NCBI GenBank assembly: GCA_018105865.1
Contig: CM030867.1
Coordinates: forward strand, 10,511,758-10,575,757
Source of the DNA: Metaphire vulgaris
Lineage: Eukaryota > Annelida > Clitellata > Crassiclitellata > Megascolecidae
Reading direction: 5' to 3'
DNA length: 64,000 nucleotides
Position numbers and translations under genes: made by a program. Below the pieces are notes generated by a model. It saw nothing but the letters and a program-made list of their open reading frames with translations, was not told the DNA's origin and ran no database searches. Below are positions 42,001-49,177 of this stretch, piece after piece. How positions within the stretch are numbered: position 1 is the stretch's first letter; every line of letters begins with the position of its first letter.

Positions 42001-45000
42001 TTTAATACAGGTTTAATTAAGTGATTTTAATATATCTGCAAGGCCTGCTCTAAAATAAGGACGTTCAAGTGGCGACCCGCGGGCCAGACCCGGCCCGCCA
42101 AAGGGTGTGAAACGGGCCGTGAAGATACTGAGACAATGAATTTTATCTTATACTAACTAAATGTTTCTTTAGTGTCTTGTTATCAACTCACCTGTTTTCT
42201 GTTGCTGTACTTATGAACTATATTTTTTGACTAAAAATATCTGTACCTGGCCCTTGGGTACCGCTCATTAAAAAAATGTGACCCTTCATAAGATTTAATT
42301 GATTATCCCTGCTCTAAAAGGTTAACAGAATGTATGAAGCAGATACTGGAGGATATCTTTTCTTAGATACCACATGCAATTGAAAAGAAAGTTTTACAAG
42401 AGAAGCATAAGTATTTAATTGAAACATTGTTCTCAGCCGTGGTGTCCAACATTTTAGACACCAACAGGTTCCTTAGTAACCCACTTGTAATAATTAATTA
42501 ACCTTAAAACACTCAGCATTCTAGTAGTACTGTTAGCTGTAAATTAATAACATTATCTGAAAATCTGAGGCTTATAATGTACAGGGCGGTGCAAAAAAAC
42601 GGACTATATTAAATGCCAAACCTAAATGTGACTAGTCTGGTTTTTTTTTGCACCACCCTGTATGATAGTTGATAATATCGTGTGTTTAGCATGTCATACA
42701 AGTGGCATTTGATAAAGTGCCTCTGACTTTGGCCTTTGTCATGCCCACTCTGCTAATAAAAATTATCTCAATAAAAATATCCCTGATAATAATATCCTTT
42801 GAAGAGTTTAATATCGGTCATTGAATGTTTTTCTAATTTGTTGAGGCAACAAAAGACAACTTTCATTTTTAGCTTGAACTGTGGGACATTTTTGACGACC
42901 TCTGGTTTGTTTTGTTCCTCCAGCAAGACTGGCCTTATTTTATAATAAATAATAGTCTTTATTCATGCACAGCATCAAAAATAGTACACAAACAAGGAAT
43001 AACACAAATCAACTGAACAAAACTAAATAAAATTATTATAATAATTATTATAATAATAGGGAAACCTTTCTGGTGTTTTTGTGTTTGTGTTTATTTTGTG
43101 TTTGAATTTGAAATAAACGTAAAAATTAAATAAATATGGTTTCAAAATCTCTAAAGGCGCCATTTTATTCTATGATGAACTTTTTAGGCTGACATCATCC
43201 CGTTTCTTCAGCAGGTGTTCATGCCTATCGTCTCGACGATTTTCCAGGTGTTGGCATCGTCGGTGGACGAACGGGACCAGGTGACACAGAACGACCGGAA
43301 AATGCTTCAGCGCGGCTACTTCTCCTTCATCAGTGCATTGGTCACGAATAATGTTGCTCAAGTGCTTAGTAATCAGAGTACGTTTGGTCATATTTTTCGG
43401 TCTTTTTTATGACTGTTATTTTATTTATTTTTATAACTGGACTCTGTGATGTGCCTTTGCTCCTGACACTTTTGGTAATATGGCGCACAAGAAATTATCA
43501 GAATTATAATAATACAGTAATGATAATATTAAATATTATTATTATTACTACTATTATTAACAATAATATATAATATAATTAATTATTATTTTTAACGTCA
43601 TGTTCAATAGATTGTCTTCTTAATATGCAGAGCTTATATTAATATGTCTACTCAGTTGCCATCGCCATCTGGCGAAAGATGGCTGAGTCGACCTTAGGGC
43701 TCGTGAGAGAGTTGAACCCGCGACCTTCTGCTCCGTCATCCAACGTTGTTACCACTCTGCTAACATGCCGGTCTGTTCTTTTAGGTTCGCAGGATCTCCA
43801 TCAGGTGTTGATGACGGTCATTCGCGGTGCTGTCGACATTCCCGATCCTGTCGGTCAGAAGACCTGTTTCAGCATACTCAGAAAAACTGTAGAACTTTGG
43901 GGTAAGTGAGAGGATATATACTTCAACACTTATGGGATTTTTGGCTTTCTAAAGTTGGGGTTTGTTTGGCCTGACCTTTCCAGCTTGACCTGGCCCTAAT
44001 TCGGATTGGATTTGTTATGTATGCCATTGGCTGGTACCCCAGGTATTATGATAGTGGTGCTATAGAAGTTTGCTCATTGATTGATTGAAGTTTGAATGTT
44101 TGCACTGGTGATTTAAGTAAAATAACGTTTGAATGTCGCAGTGCATTTAATGCGATTGATGGGACATGCAACATTTCTTTTCGCGTGCTTCTGGGTATGT
44201 AGTTTTAGTTTGTATGGTTTTTTCAGGTGACAAAAATCAGTTCAACGGTTTTGAAGATTTTATGTACAAGAACATCGTCCCGGCCTGCTTTCTTGCTCCT
44301 CTGAAGCCGACCTTCGACCTCTCCGACGGGCAGACCGTAATTGTAGGTTGCTTTTCATATGCAGAATTTGAACTTATTCCGAGTGCCTGGCATAGGGTTT
44401 TCTTAAAGCTAGAGAAATTTTTTGCTGACTAAGCTTCTGATTGGAAATTTTGAATGTGGATCATAGAGTGGATGTTAGATCCTACAGCAAAGAACCAGTG
44501 CAAAGCTCTGAAAGAGAAGACTCTAGATAGAGAAGAGTGGCAACGCTGGAGTATGGAACCAGTCTATCTAGACCAGGGTGAAAACCCGCAGGCCGGATCC
44601 GCCCTCCAAAAGACTTTCGAACAATACAAGAAATAGGCCCGCCACTACTATTTGCATTATGGAATAACGAGGGTTGTCATGGATGAACCGCAAATGCAGA
44701 AGGTGATGTATTGGAACCAGTCTGTCATGTGATACTTGAGACAGCACAAATCCTATGCATTATTAGCATTATGGAATAACGAGGGTTGATATTACTATTA
44801 ATATTATTATAAATATCATTACTATTATAAAACATGCATTTTTGTTTGTTTGGCTCACGAGCAATTTGAGAACATTGAATTTGATGATGATGAAGACAGA
44901 GCATGTGGTGATGATGATGACAATGATTATGATGACGATGATGATGATGATGAAGACGACGATGACAATGACAATTAGTAACAGTGATCAGTTTTGGCTG

Positions 45001-47076
45001 TGCCATGGACAGTTTATTCACCTTTGTTTATTTTTATCTCGAGATTGGGCTATCAAGTAGTTGTGTTGGAATTTATGGATTTGCTTTTGGACTTCACGTT
45101 TCAACTAAATTGGTTCAATTCTGCTATTTGTGTTTAGGCTCTGAATGAGTCTGCCGCTTGTATTAAAGGCATTCATGAAAAACGGGTAAGCATTATTGTA
45201 TTGTTCATTGTGTCTAGAAGTTTCTGAAATGTTTTCATAATTCTGTAATCCTTTAACTTTATTGAGACTGGTTATCTAACATTACACTTTGCTTGGTCTG
45301 CAGATGTCTGATGTTGTGGGTTGATTTTTATTACACTGTTATTTATGAGAACTGTTATACAGAGTGGCACAAAAAAATCGGACTATATTAAATGCAAACC
45401 TAAGTGTGACTAGTCTGGTTTTTTGTGCCACCCTTTATAATATTTTGTCAGCAAGCAAAGAGGGGCATTGAAACCGATCTGAGATACCAGAATATTCGAT
45501 CTCAACTAGTGTTTTGAATTGTTCTGCTTCTTCATTATATTGGAATATATTGGTCAACCATGCAGTCTTGTGATCATCATCACTGCCATTTGACTTGTGA
45601 AATCAATGTGTTCCTTACACAGTGCTGTTGACACACTTGCTTTTATAATGCATTTGTTCAGTTTCATTTCAACCATTTAATAATCGAGTTCAGTAATGGC
45701 TTTTTCAACTTTATATGGACAAACAGTTTTTGAAAAGATTTTACAAAATTTTGGTGCAGAATTTGCTTGGTATTCGTGTATAATTTCTTGGAAAAATTCT
45801 TCAAAATTGTTTTTTTATTGTGTTTATTTAGGGTGATGAGTTCATTCAATATCTTCAGACAACCTATTTGATGACCATCAACATATCACCTCCAATCGCA
45901 CGGGTCTGCATTGTTTAACCCTTTACCCGTTTCTTTACTTGTAACGTAGTGTAAAATATGCGAGTATTCTCGAACAGGCAGGAAAAGGGTTCACTGATGA
46001 TATCTTGCGTTTAAGTTTTTTGTAGGCATGGATTTTTTCTAAGTGTTTTTGTACATTGATGTAACAAAAATTTATGGTAAAAATCATTGCTTGTGAATTT
46101 TTTCAACTGACTTGGCTTTGTAAATGTAATGTAAGTCTTACATTGTCATTAACTGATTGAAATGCTGTATTATGGTGGGTTTTCTTTTTCCTTTGTAGGA
46201 ATTTTGTCAGGCTTTGCATTCAAATAATAAAATCTTTCAGAATTATTTCAAGGTAACTGTTCCTTTGTTCTACTGTTATGATGTTAAAGGTCTTGAATTT
46301 TTTAAAGTAGGGTCACAGTTTTTAAATAGAGTAACAATTCAACTGTTTTCACTATTAACAGTATTAGGATTGCCTGTTATCAAATCAAATCAAGATTACA
46401 TAACATATTGGCATTATTTGAGTATTATACCAATCCAAATACATGATACTCATCAAAATGTTTATTTTATGCAGTAAATCGTTCATAAGGTACGGTAAAA
46501 GTGTAAGAAATTACATCACCCAATGTCATTCATAAACATAGAGTCTTTGAAGAGAGCTGTGTTTGATTTGTTATGAGTGTCAGTGCGATGTTACGAGTTA
46601 CATTACATTGTTACAAGTGACATTACGATTTACCTGATGTCGTGACTTAGGCAGCCTCAGCTGAATCCTTCCGCAAAAACCTAAAAACATATTTATTTGA
46701 TAGGGTTTGACTCGACTTGTTAAGCGCTCTTGTTTTGGACCCAGTGTTTATTCTAGCCCCCTTGACATCGGGGGGATTTTGAAATGTTTGGGGGGGACAA
46801 GGTTTGAGTTTCCACACGTTTGGGGGAAATTTCCATTCCCCCAGCCAACATCTAAAAAAAATTTGGGGGAATTTTCAAACTTTGGGGGGAAATTCCCCCC
46901 TAAGAAGGCCTAGAATAAACACTGCTTGGACATTAGTCTTGTCTATTGTGCTGAAGAAATTGTCTGGTAATAATAATAATAATAATAATAATAACAATAA
47001 CAATTACGATTGATTTTTATACATACATATATATATATATTGTTTGTAGGCATTCATCTTGCAAGCAAAGTCTTGA
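29805..47076 (+). CDS. XPOT: Exportin-T (tRNA nuclear exportin), 25 exons, one frame break
   Basis: RanGTP-dependent karyopherin that carries mature tRNAs from nucleus to cytoplasm. Exons: 29805-29861, 30230-30315, 30721-30777, 31514-31583, 32169-32384, 32914-32997, 33576-33848, 34644-34723, 35060-35258, 35878-35940, 36837-36908, 37285-37413, 37901-37969, 38310-38429, 39000-39097, 39754-39917, 40585-40727, 41626-41911, 43188-43377, 43785-43901, 44227-44342, 45138-45185, 45832-45903, 46199-46252, 47050-47076. Together 2890 nt, two short of 964 codons; vertebrate XPOT is about 962 aa. Landmarks: MDDRLLLGIGSAD start; DHVRFFCFQVIEHYLK; FILNKAAQLFV; VVGAYVSWIDIGLIANDRF; KTKLIESFA; LINGMG; SRFVKSVNK; FLHRMVVCL; PFLQQVFMP; NIVPACFLAPLKPTFDL; EFCQAL; AFILQAKS end. 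Exon 16 carries a 2-nt deficit, so as written translation stops at 39872-39874 after about 597 codons. Confidence 0.95.
29890..29965. mobile_element. 76-bp mariner-like palindromic MITE, copy 1
   Basis: CAGGGTGGTGCAAAAAAACC to GGTTTTTTGTGCCGCCCTG, flanked by TA on both sides. 28 bp past the donor of XPOT exon 1. Confidence 0.85.
30230..30315 (+). CDS. XPOT: XPOT exon 2
   Basis: Acceptor tctcttag|gttact, donor ctgg|gtatga. VTQYFEELKQSADGWQLCLN, then AIATNSYA. Confidence 0.92.
30721..30777 (+). CDS. XPOT: XPOT exon 3
   Basis: Acceptor attttag|aaatga, donor ccag|gtacgc. NDHVRFFCFQVIEHYLKT. Confidence 0.93.
30841..31090 (+). mobile_element. Probable retroposon 3' remnant
   Basis: aagaggcactatataaatga followed by ttgttatgttacattgtg matches the tail layout at 28200-28260. 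Coding part not readable. Confidence 0.4.
31418..31497. mobile_element. 80-bp TTAACCCC palindromic element, copy 6
   Basis: Near-identical to copy 5 (ccggatatatccgtccattt, CGGTTAAGGGGTTAA). Lies 17 bp upstream of XPOT exon 4. Confidence 0.92.
31514..31583 (+). CDS. XPOT: XPOT exon 4
   Basis: Acceptor attgcag|atatgc, donor actt|gtaagc. YANANSVEQQCIRGFLKSWI. A TTAACCCC element ends 17 bp before it. Confidence 0.92.
31664..31712. mobile_element. Fragment of the TTAACCCC family
   Basis: gtccattttacgttacgtta and ggccagtaaagggctaaa are a diverged half copy. Confidence 0.5.
31770..31926. mobile_element. Possible tRNA-related retroposon with (CAT)n tail
   Basis: Contains cagattcgaatctgaccctg, a B-box-like palindrome, then ggtagtgggaagccagggca and nine or so CAT units. 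A related stretch (ggttcagatttgaccctcag) lies near 50806. Confidence 0.4.
32038..32117. mobile_element. 80-bp TTAACCCC palindromic element, copy 7
   Basis: TTAACCCCTTAACTGGGGAC to CCCAGTTAAGGGGTTAA with ggatatatccgtccatttta. 52 bp upstream of XPOT exon 5. Confidence 0.92.
32169..32384 (+). CDS. XPOT: XPOT exon 5
   Basis: Acceptor attcag|ccttgt, donor cccg|gttagt. PCVVEEKSFILNKAAQLFVF, WPTLFHELND, SVDMYLRVLQAIDDEVADRE. Confidence 0.94.
32914..32997 (+). CDS. XPOT: XPOT exon 6
   Basis: Acceptor gtcatag|gagttg, donor tctg|gtaagt. ELQRNTLIKDTMRQECITTL, then VDAWYQIL. Confidence 0.93.
33026..33079. repeat. (TA)n microsatellite
   Basis: 27 units, 28 bp past the donor of XPOT exon 6. Confidence 0.95.
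33348..33523. mobile_element. hAT-type MITE, CAGTAGAGTGCAGAG family
   Basis: Ends CAGTAGAGTGCAGAGGGG and CTCTGCACACCGCTG. Perfect 8-bp target duplication gatgtgac at 33340-33347 and 33524-33531. 52 bp before XPOT exon 7. Confidence 0.9.
33576..33848 (+). CDS. XPOT: XPOT exon 7
   Basis: Acceptor gtcgtag|cttaac, donor gcag|gtgaga. KVVGAYVSWIDIGLIANDRF, HEIISKGMDPIAKTKLIESF, 91 codons; a CpG-rich exon. Confidence 0.96.
33910..34027. mobile_element. GGGTCCATCCAT-type MITE, copy 3
   Basis: GGGTCCGCCCATATAGTACG to gtacgtactatatggatgag; interior gattttgcatatgtacagtg as in copies 1 and 4. 62 bp past XPOT exon 7. Confidence 0.75.
34644..34723 (+). CDS. XPOT: XPOT exon 8
   Basis: Acceptor caatttag|gaagat, donor agaa|gtaagt. 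EDDGDYLAKLARLINGMGLQ. Confidence 0.93.
35060..35258 (+). CDS. XPOT: XPOT exon 9
   Basis: Acceptor tctgtag|actggt, donor acag|gtttgt. VTFEALESKVPFMLKFLGSE, DDDVSGT, HDYMTLLKQMLPLDDKHRAI. Confidence 0.94.
35878..35940 (+). CDS. XPOT: XPOT exon 10
   Basis: Acceptor atttcag|gaaatc, donor tggg|gttggt. EILYIIIRKMKYDSSFNFES. Confidence 0.9.
36095..36439. mobile_element. hAT-type MITE, CAGGCCCGTCGAGAG family
   Basis: Ends CAGGCCCGTCGAGAGAAG and CTCTTGATGGGCCTG. Target duplication gttcttgg/gtccttgg matches at 7 of 8. Confidence 0.82.
36837..36908 (+). CDS. XPOT: XPOT exon 11
   Basis: Acceptor actgtag|ggtgaa, donor tctg|gtttgt. GEEEAMFQEYRKELRVIYNN, then LGAL. Confidence 0.92.
37109..37250. mobile_element. 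GGGTCCATCCAT-type MITE, copy 4
   Basis: GGGGTCCATCCATGTAGTAT to cgtatgtattatacggataa; ends 34 bp before XPOT exon 12. Confidence 0.7.
37285..37413 (+). CDS. XPOT: XPOT exon 12
   Basis: Acceptor ttctag|gacagt, donor tcct|gtaagt. DSELLLRVVSEVFTQTITRW, VEVAITLLYQLAEALP. Confidence 0.94.
37472..37547. mobile_element. TTAACCCC palindromic element, copy 8 (decayed)
   Basis: ccttaaccgtgcatttaact, ggacggatatattcgg, CCCAGTAAAGGGGTTAA; 5' terminal CCCC lost. Confidence 0.75.
37901..37969 (+). CDS. XPOT: XPOT exon 13
   Basis: Acceptor tgctatag|gcatct, donor actg|gtgagt. ASNSQHFTGDLVKVSILQDM. Confidence 0.93.
38100..38280 (+). mobile_element. Retroposon 3' end with TTGATTGA-type tail
   Basis: FRYGLQTYLFGLAYHP-like frame, then accataaagtggtagtggca and ttggctgattgattgattg. 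The same tail (gtggtgctatagaagtttgc, attgattgattg) recurs near 44045 and, inverted, near 50530 and 55040. Confidence 0.5.
38310..38429 (+). CDS. XPOT: XPOT exon 14
   Basis: Acceptor gtttcag|ctgatg, donor tttg|gtgagt. LMTSGVSCYQHPSVSLQFFE, TVIRYDKFFSLQPQF. Confidence 0.94.
39000..39097 (+). CDS. XPOT: XPOT exon 15
   Basis: Acceptor attgcag|atggct, donor ataa|gtaagg. MAFNDNRGLWNPSAHVRSRA, SYLFSRFVKSVN. Confidence 0.94.
39325..39606 (+). mobile_element. tRNA-derived SINE, copy 2
   Basis: Best copy: tRNA-like head with A-box-like ttagaagagtgg and canonical B box GGTTCGAGACC (39377-39387), body ctaaggtcgactcagc, cgctgattgcccaggccgga, tail ending cacctttatctttt. Transcribed by RNA polymerase III if active. 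Confidence 0.88.
39754..39917 (+). CDS. XPOT: XPOT exon 16, contains a 2-nt frame break
   Basis: Acceptor atttcag|agtaca, donor acag|gtttga. Frame 1 gives VHLQPYLESMLGSLQGLLVL, HTPYNGIKQQLSP; from ccgagatcag (39851-39860) homology continues in another frame as RDQQFLYETASILIVQSQ. Length is 164 nt where phase needs 166; the deficit fits loss of one GA from a GAGA run. As written a stop falls at 39872-39874. Confidence 0.9.
40585..40727 (+). CDS. XPOT: XPOT exon 17
   Basis: Acceptor cttgcag|aagaaa, donor caag|gtgcgt. KKQELMRKLLMPIVTKFDEL, QVACAISLTQAMGYA. A fragment of the TTAACCCC core (cattgagttacaaataaatg) lies just before the acceptor. Confidence 0.94.
40890..41036. repeat. Inverted 4+4 array of GGACAAAATGTC units
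   Basis: Four ggacaaaatgtc units on the left, spacer cctaaccctaaac, then four gacattttgtcc/gccc units on the right, so the whole folds as a long hairpin. Begins TA-CAGGGTGCC. No coding frame. Confidence 0.85.
41230..42310. mobile_element. Two diverged copies of a 'GGCCCGCGGGCC' hAT-like repeat flanking XPOT exon 18
   Basis: acccgcgggccagacccggc near 42077 and tacctggcccttgggyacc near 41257 and 42247 are typical of old hAT elements widespread in animals. Exon 18 (41626-41911) lies between them. Limits uncertain. Confidence 0.45.
41626..41911 (+). CDS. XPOT: XPOT exon 18, GC donor
   Basis: Acceptor tttcag|ccgtac. FSSQQTVKLNDCTEVYTDML, GVRQFLHRMVVCLDASILPF, FINQVVQKFK. The 3' boundary is ttaag|gcaaga, a GC donor; the next exon continues ADIIPFLQQVF in phase. 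Confidence 0.94.
42582..42660. mobile_element. Mariner-like palindromic MITE, copy 2
   Basis: CAGGGCGGTGCAAAAAAACG to TTTTTTTTTGCACCACCCTG, TA flanked, inverted relative to copy 1. Confidence 0.85.
42938..43065. mobile_element. Dispersed repeat, also at 12885-13035
   Basis: cacaaatcaactgaacaaaa then ctaaataa occurs in both places together with tagtacacaaacaagg-like sequence; probably a retroposon 3' end on the minus strand. Confidence 0.5.
43188..43377 (+). CDS. XPOT: XPOT exon 19
   Basis: Acceptor tttttag|gctgac, donor caga|gtacgt. ADIIPFLQQVFMPIVSTIFQ, MLQRGYFSFISALVTNNVAQ. Confidence 0.94.
43646..43773 (-). mobile_element. tRNA-derived SINE, copy 3 (5' part, reversed)
   Basis: Reverse complement carries the tRNA-like head: agcagagtggtaacaacg, ggtcgcgggttcaact, ctaaggtcgactcagc. 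Truncated body. Confidence 0.8.
43785..43901 (+). CDS. XPOT: XPOT exon 20
   Basis: Acceptor cttttag|gttcgc, donor tggg|gtaagt. QDLHQVLMTVIRGAVDIPDP, VGQKTCFSILRKTVELW. A reversed SINE fragment ends about 12 bp before it. Confidence 0.94.
44227..44342 (+). CDS. XPOT: XPOT exon 21
   Basis: Acceptor ttttcag|gtgaca, donor aatt|gtaggt. FEDFMYKNIVPACFLAPLKP, TFDLSDGQTV. Confidence 0.95.
44454..44636 (+). pseudogene. Possible LINE C-terminal coding remnant
   Basis: Open frame with ALKEKTLDREEWQRWSMEP; similar KEARCREEWKQWSPEP lies on the minus strand at about 60400-60480 next to a (CAT)n tract. Resembles retrotransposon ORF ends, but I cannot name the family. Confidence 0.35.
45138..45185 (+). CDS. 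XPOT: XPOT exon 22
   Basis: Acceptor tgtttag|gctctg, donor acgg|gtaagc. ALNESAACIKGIHEKR. Confidence 0.9.
45360..45435. mobile_element. 76-bp mariner-like palindromic MITE, copy 3
   Basis: CAGAGTGGCACAAAAAAATC to GGTTTTTTGTGCCACCCTT, TA flanked; same interior as copy 2. Confidence 0.82.
45832..45903 (+). CDS. XPOT: XPOT exon 23
   Basis: Acceptor atttag|ggtgat, donor acgg|gtctgc. GDEFIQYLQTTYLMTINISP. A decayed TTAACCC element starts 12 bp past its donor. Confidence 0.9.
45915..45993. mobile_element. TTAACCC palindromic element, copy 9 (diverged)
   Basis: TTAACCCTTTACCCGTTTC, cttgtaacgtagtgtaaaat, GGAAAAGGGTT; starts 12 bp past the donor of XPOT exon 23. Confidence 0.65.
46199..46252 (+). 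CDS. XPOT: XPOT exon 24
   Basis: Acceptor tttgtag|gaattt, donor caag|gtaact. EFCQALHSNNKIFQNYFK. Confidence 0.92.
46648..46996 (+). mobile_element. LINE 3' end interrupted by a hAT-type MITE
   Basis: AASAESFRKNLKTYLFD frame, then ttgttttggac | MITE 46742-46924 | cttggacattagtcttgtct and (AAT)n at 46967-46994. The MITE splits the LINE tail, with ttggac repeated on both sides. Confidence 0.7.
46742..46924. mobile_element. hAT-type MITE, CAGTGTTTATTCTAG family, copy 3
   Basis: CAGTGTTTATTCTAGCCCC to GGCCTAGAATAAACACTG; flanks tttggacc/cttggaca agree at 6 of 8. Confidence 0.88.
47050..47076 (+). CDS. XPOT: XPOT exon 25 (stop)
   Basis: Acceptor gtttgtag|gcattc. AFILQAKS then TGA, matching the family ending FFQRAKP. 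Confidence 0.88.
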   Translation, partial: AFILQAKS

Positions 47077-47674
47077 CAGAGTTTAGAAGTTTGAAAGAAG
47101 ACTTATTAGGCACCATCCAGCAGCTGAGGTTGTCGCAGAACCAGTGGCCGCGTTTTAAAGCCAAACGTTGTTGACATTTAACTCTGTGACTTGCAAACAG
47201 CATAAACTGCTTTAAAAAGTCTTGTTTATGCAGTTGAGATAAGGAAAACTAGTTTTTGTCGTGCAGTGCTCAGAGTACAGCTTGAATTTCGTTACTGTTT
47301 CGACTGTTCCCGATGTCTGTGACTGAGTTTTGGAACAACGCATTTCTGTACTGGACGATGAACGTCGCGTGTTATCGCTTGCAACGGGTAGTGCGATCAG
47401 AGCGTTGCATCAGTGACGTGCAACGATTGTAATTCTGTCATTGATGACAAATTCAGTTGTCTTGTTCTTTTGCTGCATCCTTCGTTATCGCATATGTCTT
47501 CTTAACATTGCCCCTGGTTCTTTTTTTCATCTCTACTAATGTGTAATTTTTTTTTCGTCATACATTGTAACGCACTCTTCTCATTTAATTGAACTTTAAT
47601 TTTGAAAAATTTCTATGAAATTTATTTCCATTGATTTTGTGAGATACTCCATTTGTTTTGTTTCAGTGTAAGCC

Positions 47675-47713
<39 letters not shown>

Positions 47714-47904
47714 GGTATTATTATATTGTTTTCATTCTTTGTTATATGTTGTATGGTAATTACTGTTGGATATAACAACTAAGATTTGGTGCAGACTGAA
47801 TTCTTGCTTATCACTTGTAATTTGAGTTGCTGATGCTAAGTGATGTACTGTATCTTCTCATATGTATGCTCAAATATTGATGACGATGATGATGATGATG
47901 AAGG

Positions 47905-47954
<50 letters not shown>

Positions 47955-48905
47955 GCAGTCTGTTGTGTGAATGTGTGTCTAAAGTCCATCTGTTGATATG
48001 ACTAGTCATTGTTTCAGTCTGGATTCTGTTCAAACTATTGACCTGTAAATTGTACTGAACTAAACTACTGTAATGAAATTACAATATACAAAGCACTGTA
48101 ATGAAATTATGCGAATCATTTGCTTCCATGTTGGTTTCAGATTACCAGAAGATATTCTGCTTTTGTTACGGATGTAAATTGGGGACATTATTTTTGCCTG
48201 AGTGACAATTCTTTTGAGGTTAGCTGTGTGAAGTGTATCTTTATAGATACATGTATATATAGAGTTTTTAGTCTCTTTCTTTGGCTTGTTGGCTAGCCTG
48301 ATGACTGCTGTGAAGCCAGCATTCCAGAACATGGGACACCAAAACCGAGCCCGTCATTTCTGAGTGAAAAAGGCGACTAACAAAAAAGGGTCATCAAAGA
48401 GTTATTGGCACATTAATACACATATTGCTTCTGTTGCAGCCGTACCACCCACCCCACCCCACCCCAAAATATATTAGTGGGCCTGGCCTCTGTGCTCTCC
48501 CCCTTGGATATGCTAGTGCTTGATGAATGTTTTGCTGTCAGCAGTTGTATAAATGCTATTGCTATTTTATTCTGTTTTGCTGCTTGATGCCAAAATAAAT
48601 CTATGTTTTTGGATTCATTTCAAAGTGTTGAATTTGTCTTATTCATTTCTTGGTTTTGTTTTTATCAGGCAGAGGGTTTTAGTAACTGTTTTGTATTATT
48701 TCTTCTCCATATTTATTTTCCTTTATCTCACAACCTGGGGGTAAATTACCCCTGTGTATTTTGTGTATATATTGACCTAACAGTGTGTCAAAGAAAATAA
48801 GTATTATTCACTGACAACAAGAAGCAATAGAGTCATATTGGACATTTAAAAAAATTGTTATGGCTGTCTGAATGTTTCAATTCTCTTCTTCTACTACTAC
48901 TTTTT

Positions 48906-48936
<31 letters not shown>

Positions 48937-48944
48937 TTCTTTTT

Positions 48945-48977
<33 letters not shown>

Positions 48978-49170
48978 ATTCAATTATATCATCTGACAAG
49001 AGTCATTACGCAATAAGATGAAATATCTTCTTTGAAAAATTAGCAAATCTAATTTGACGTCACGACTGAAAAAGCCAATTATTAATTTTATTATTAATAT
49101 TTAAAAGAAACGCCTACCAGTTAACATTCTAAACAGTCATCGTCCATTTAACACACGTGACTTTCTGACC
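47077..49170 (+). other. XPOT 3' flank (UTR and intergenic)
   Basis: No further coding exon seen. Contains (TTA)n at 47680-47712, (GAT)n at 47878-47954, a C-rich stretch near 48447 and (ACT)n at 48892-48976. AATAAA at 48594-48599 is a candidate polyadenylation signal. Confidence 0.5.
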
Positions 49171-49177
49171 TTAACCT

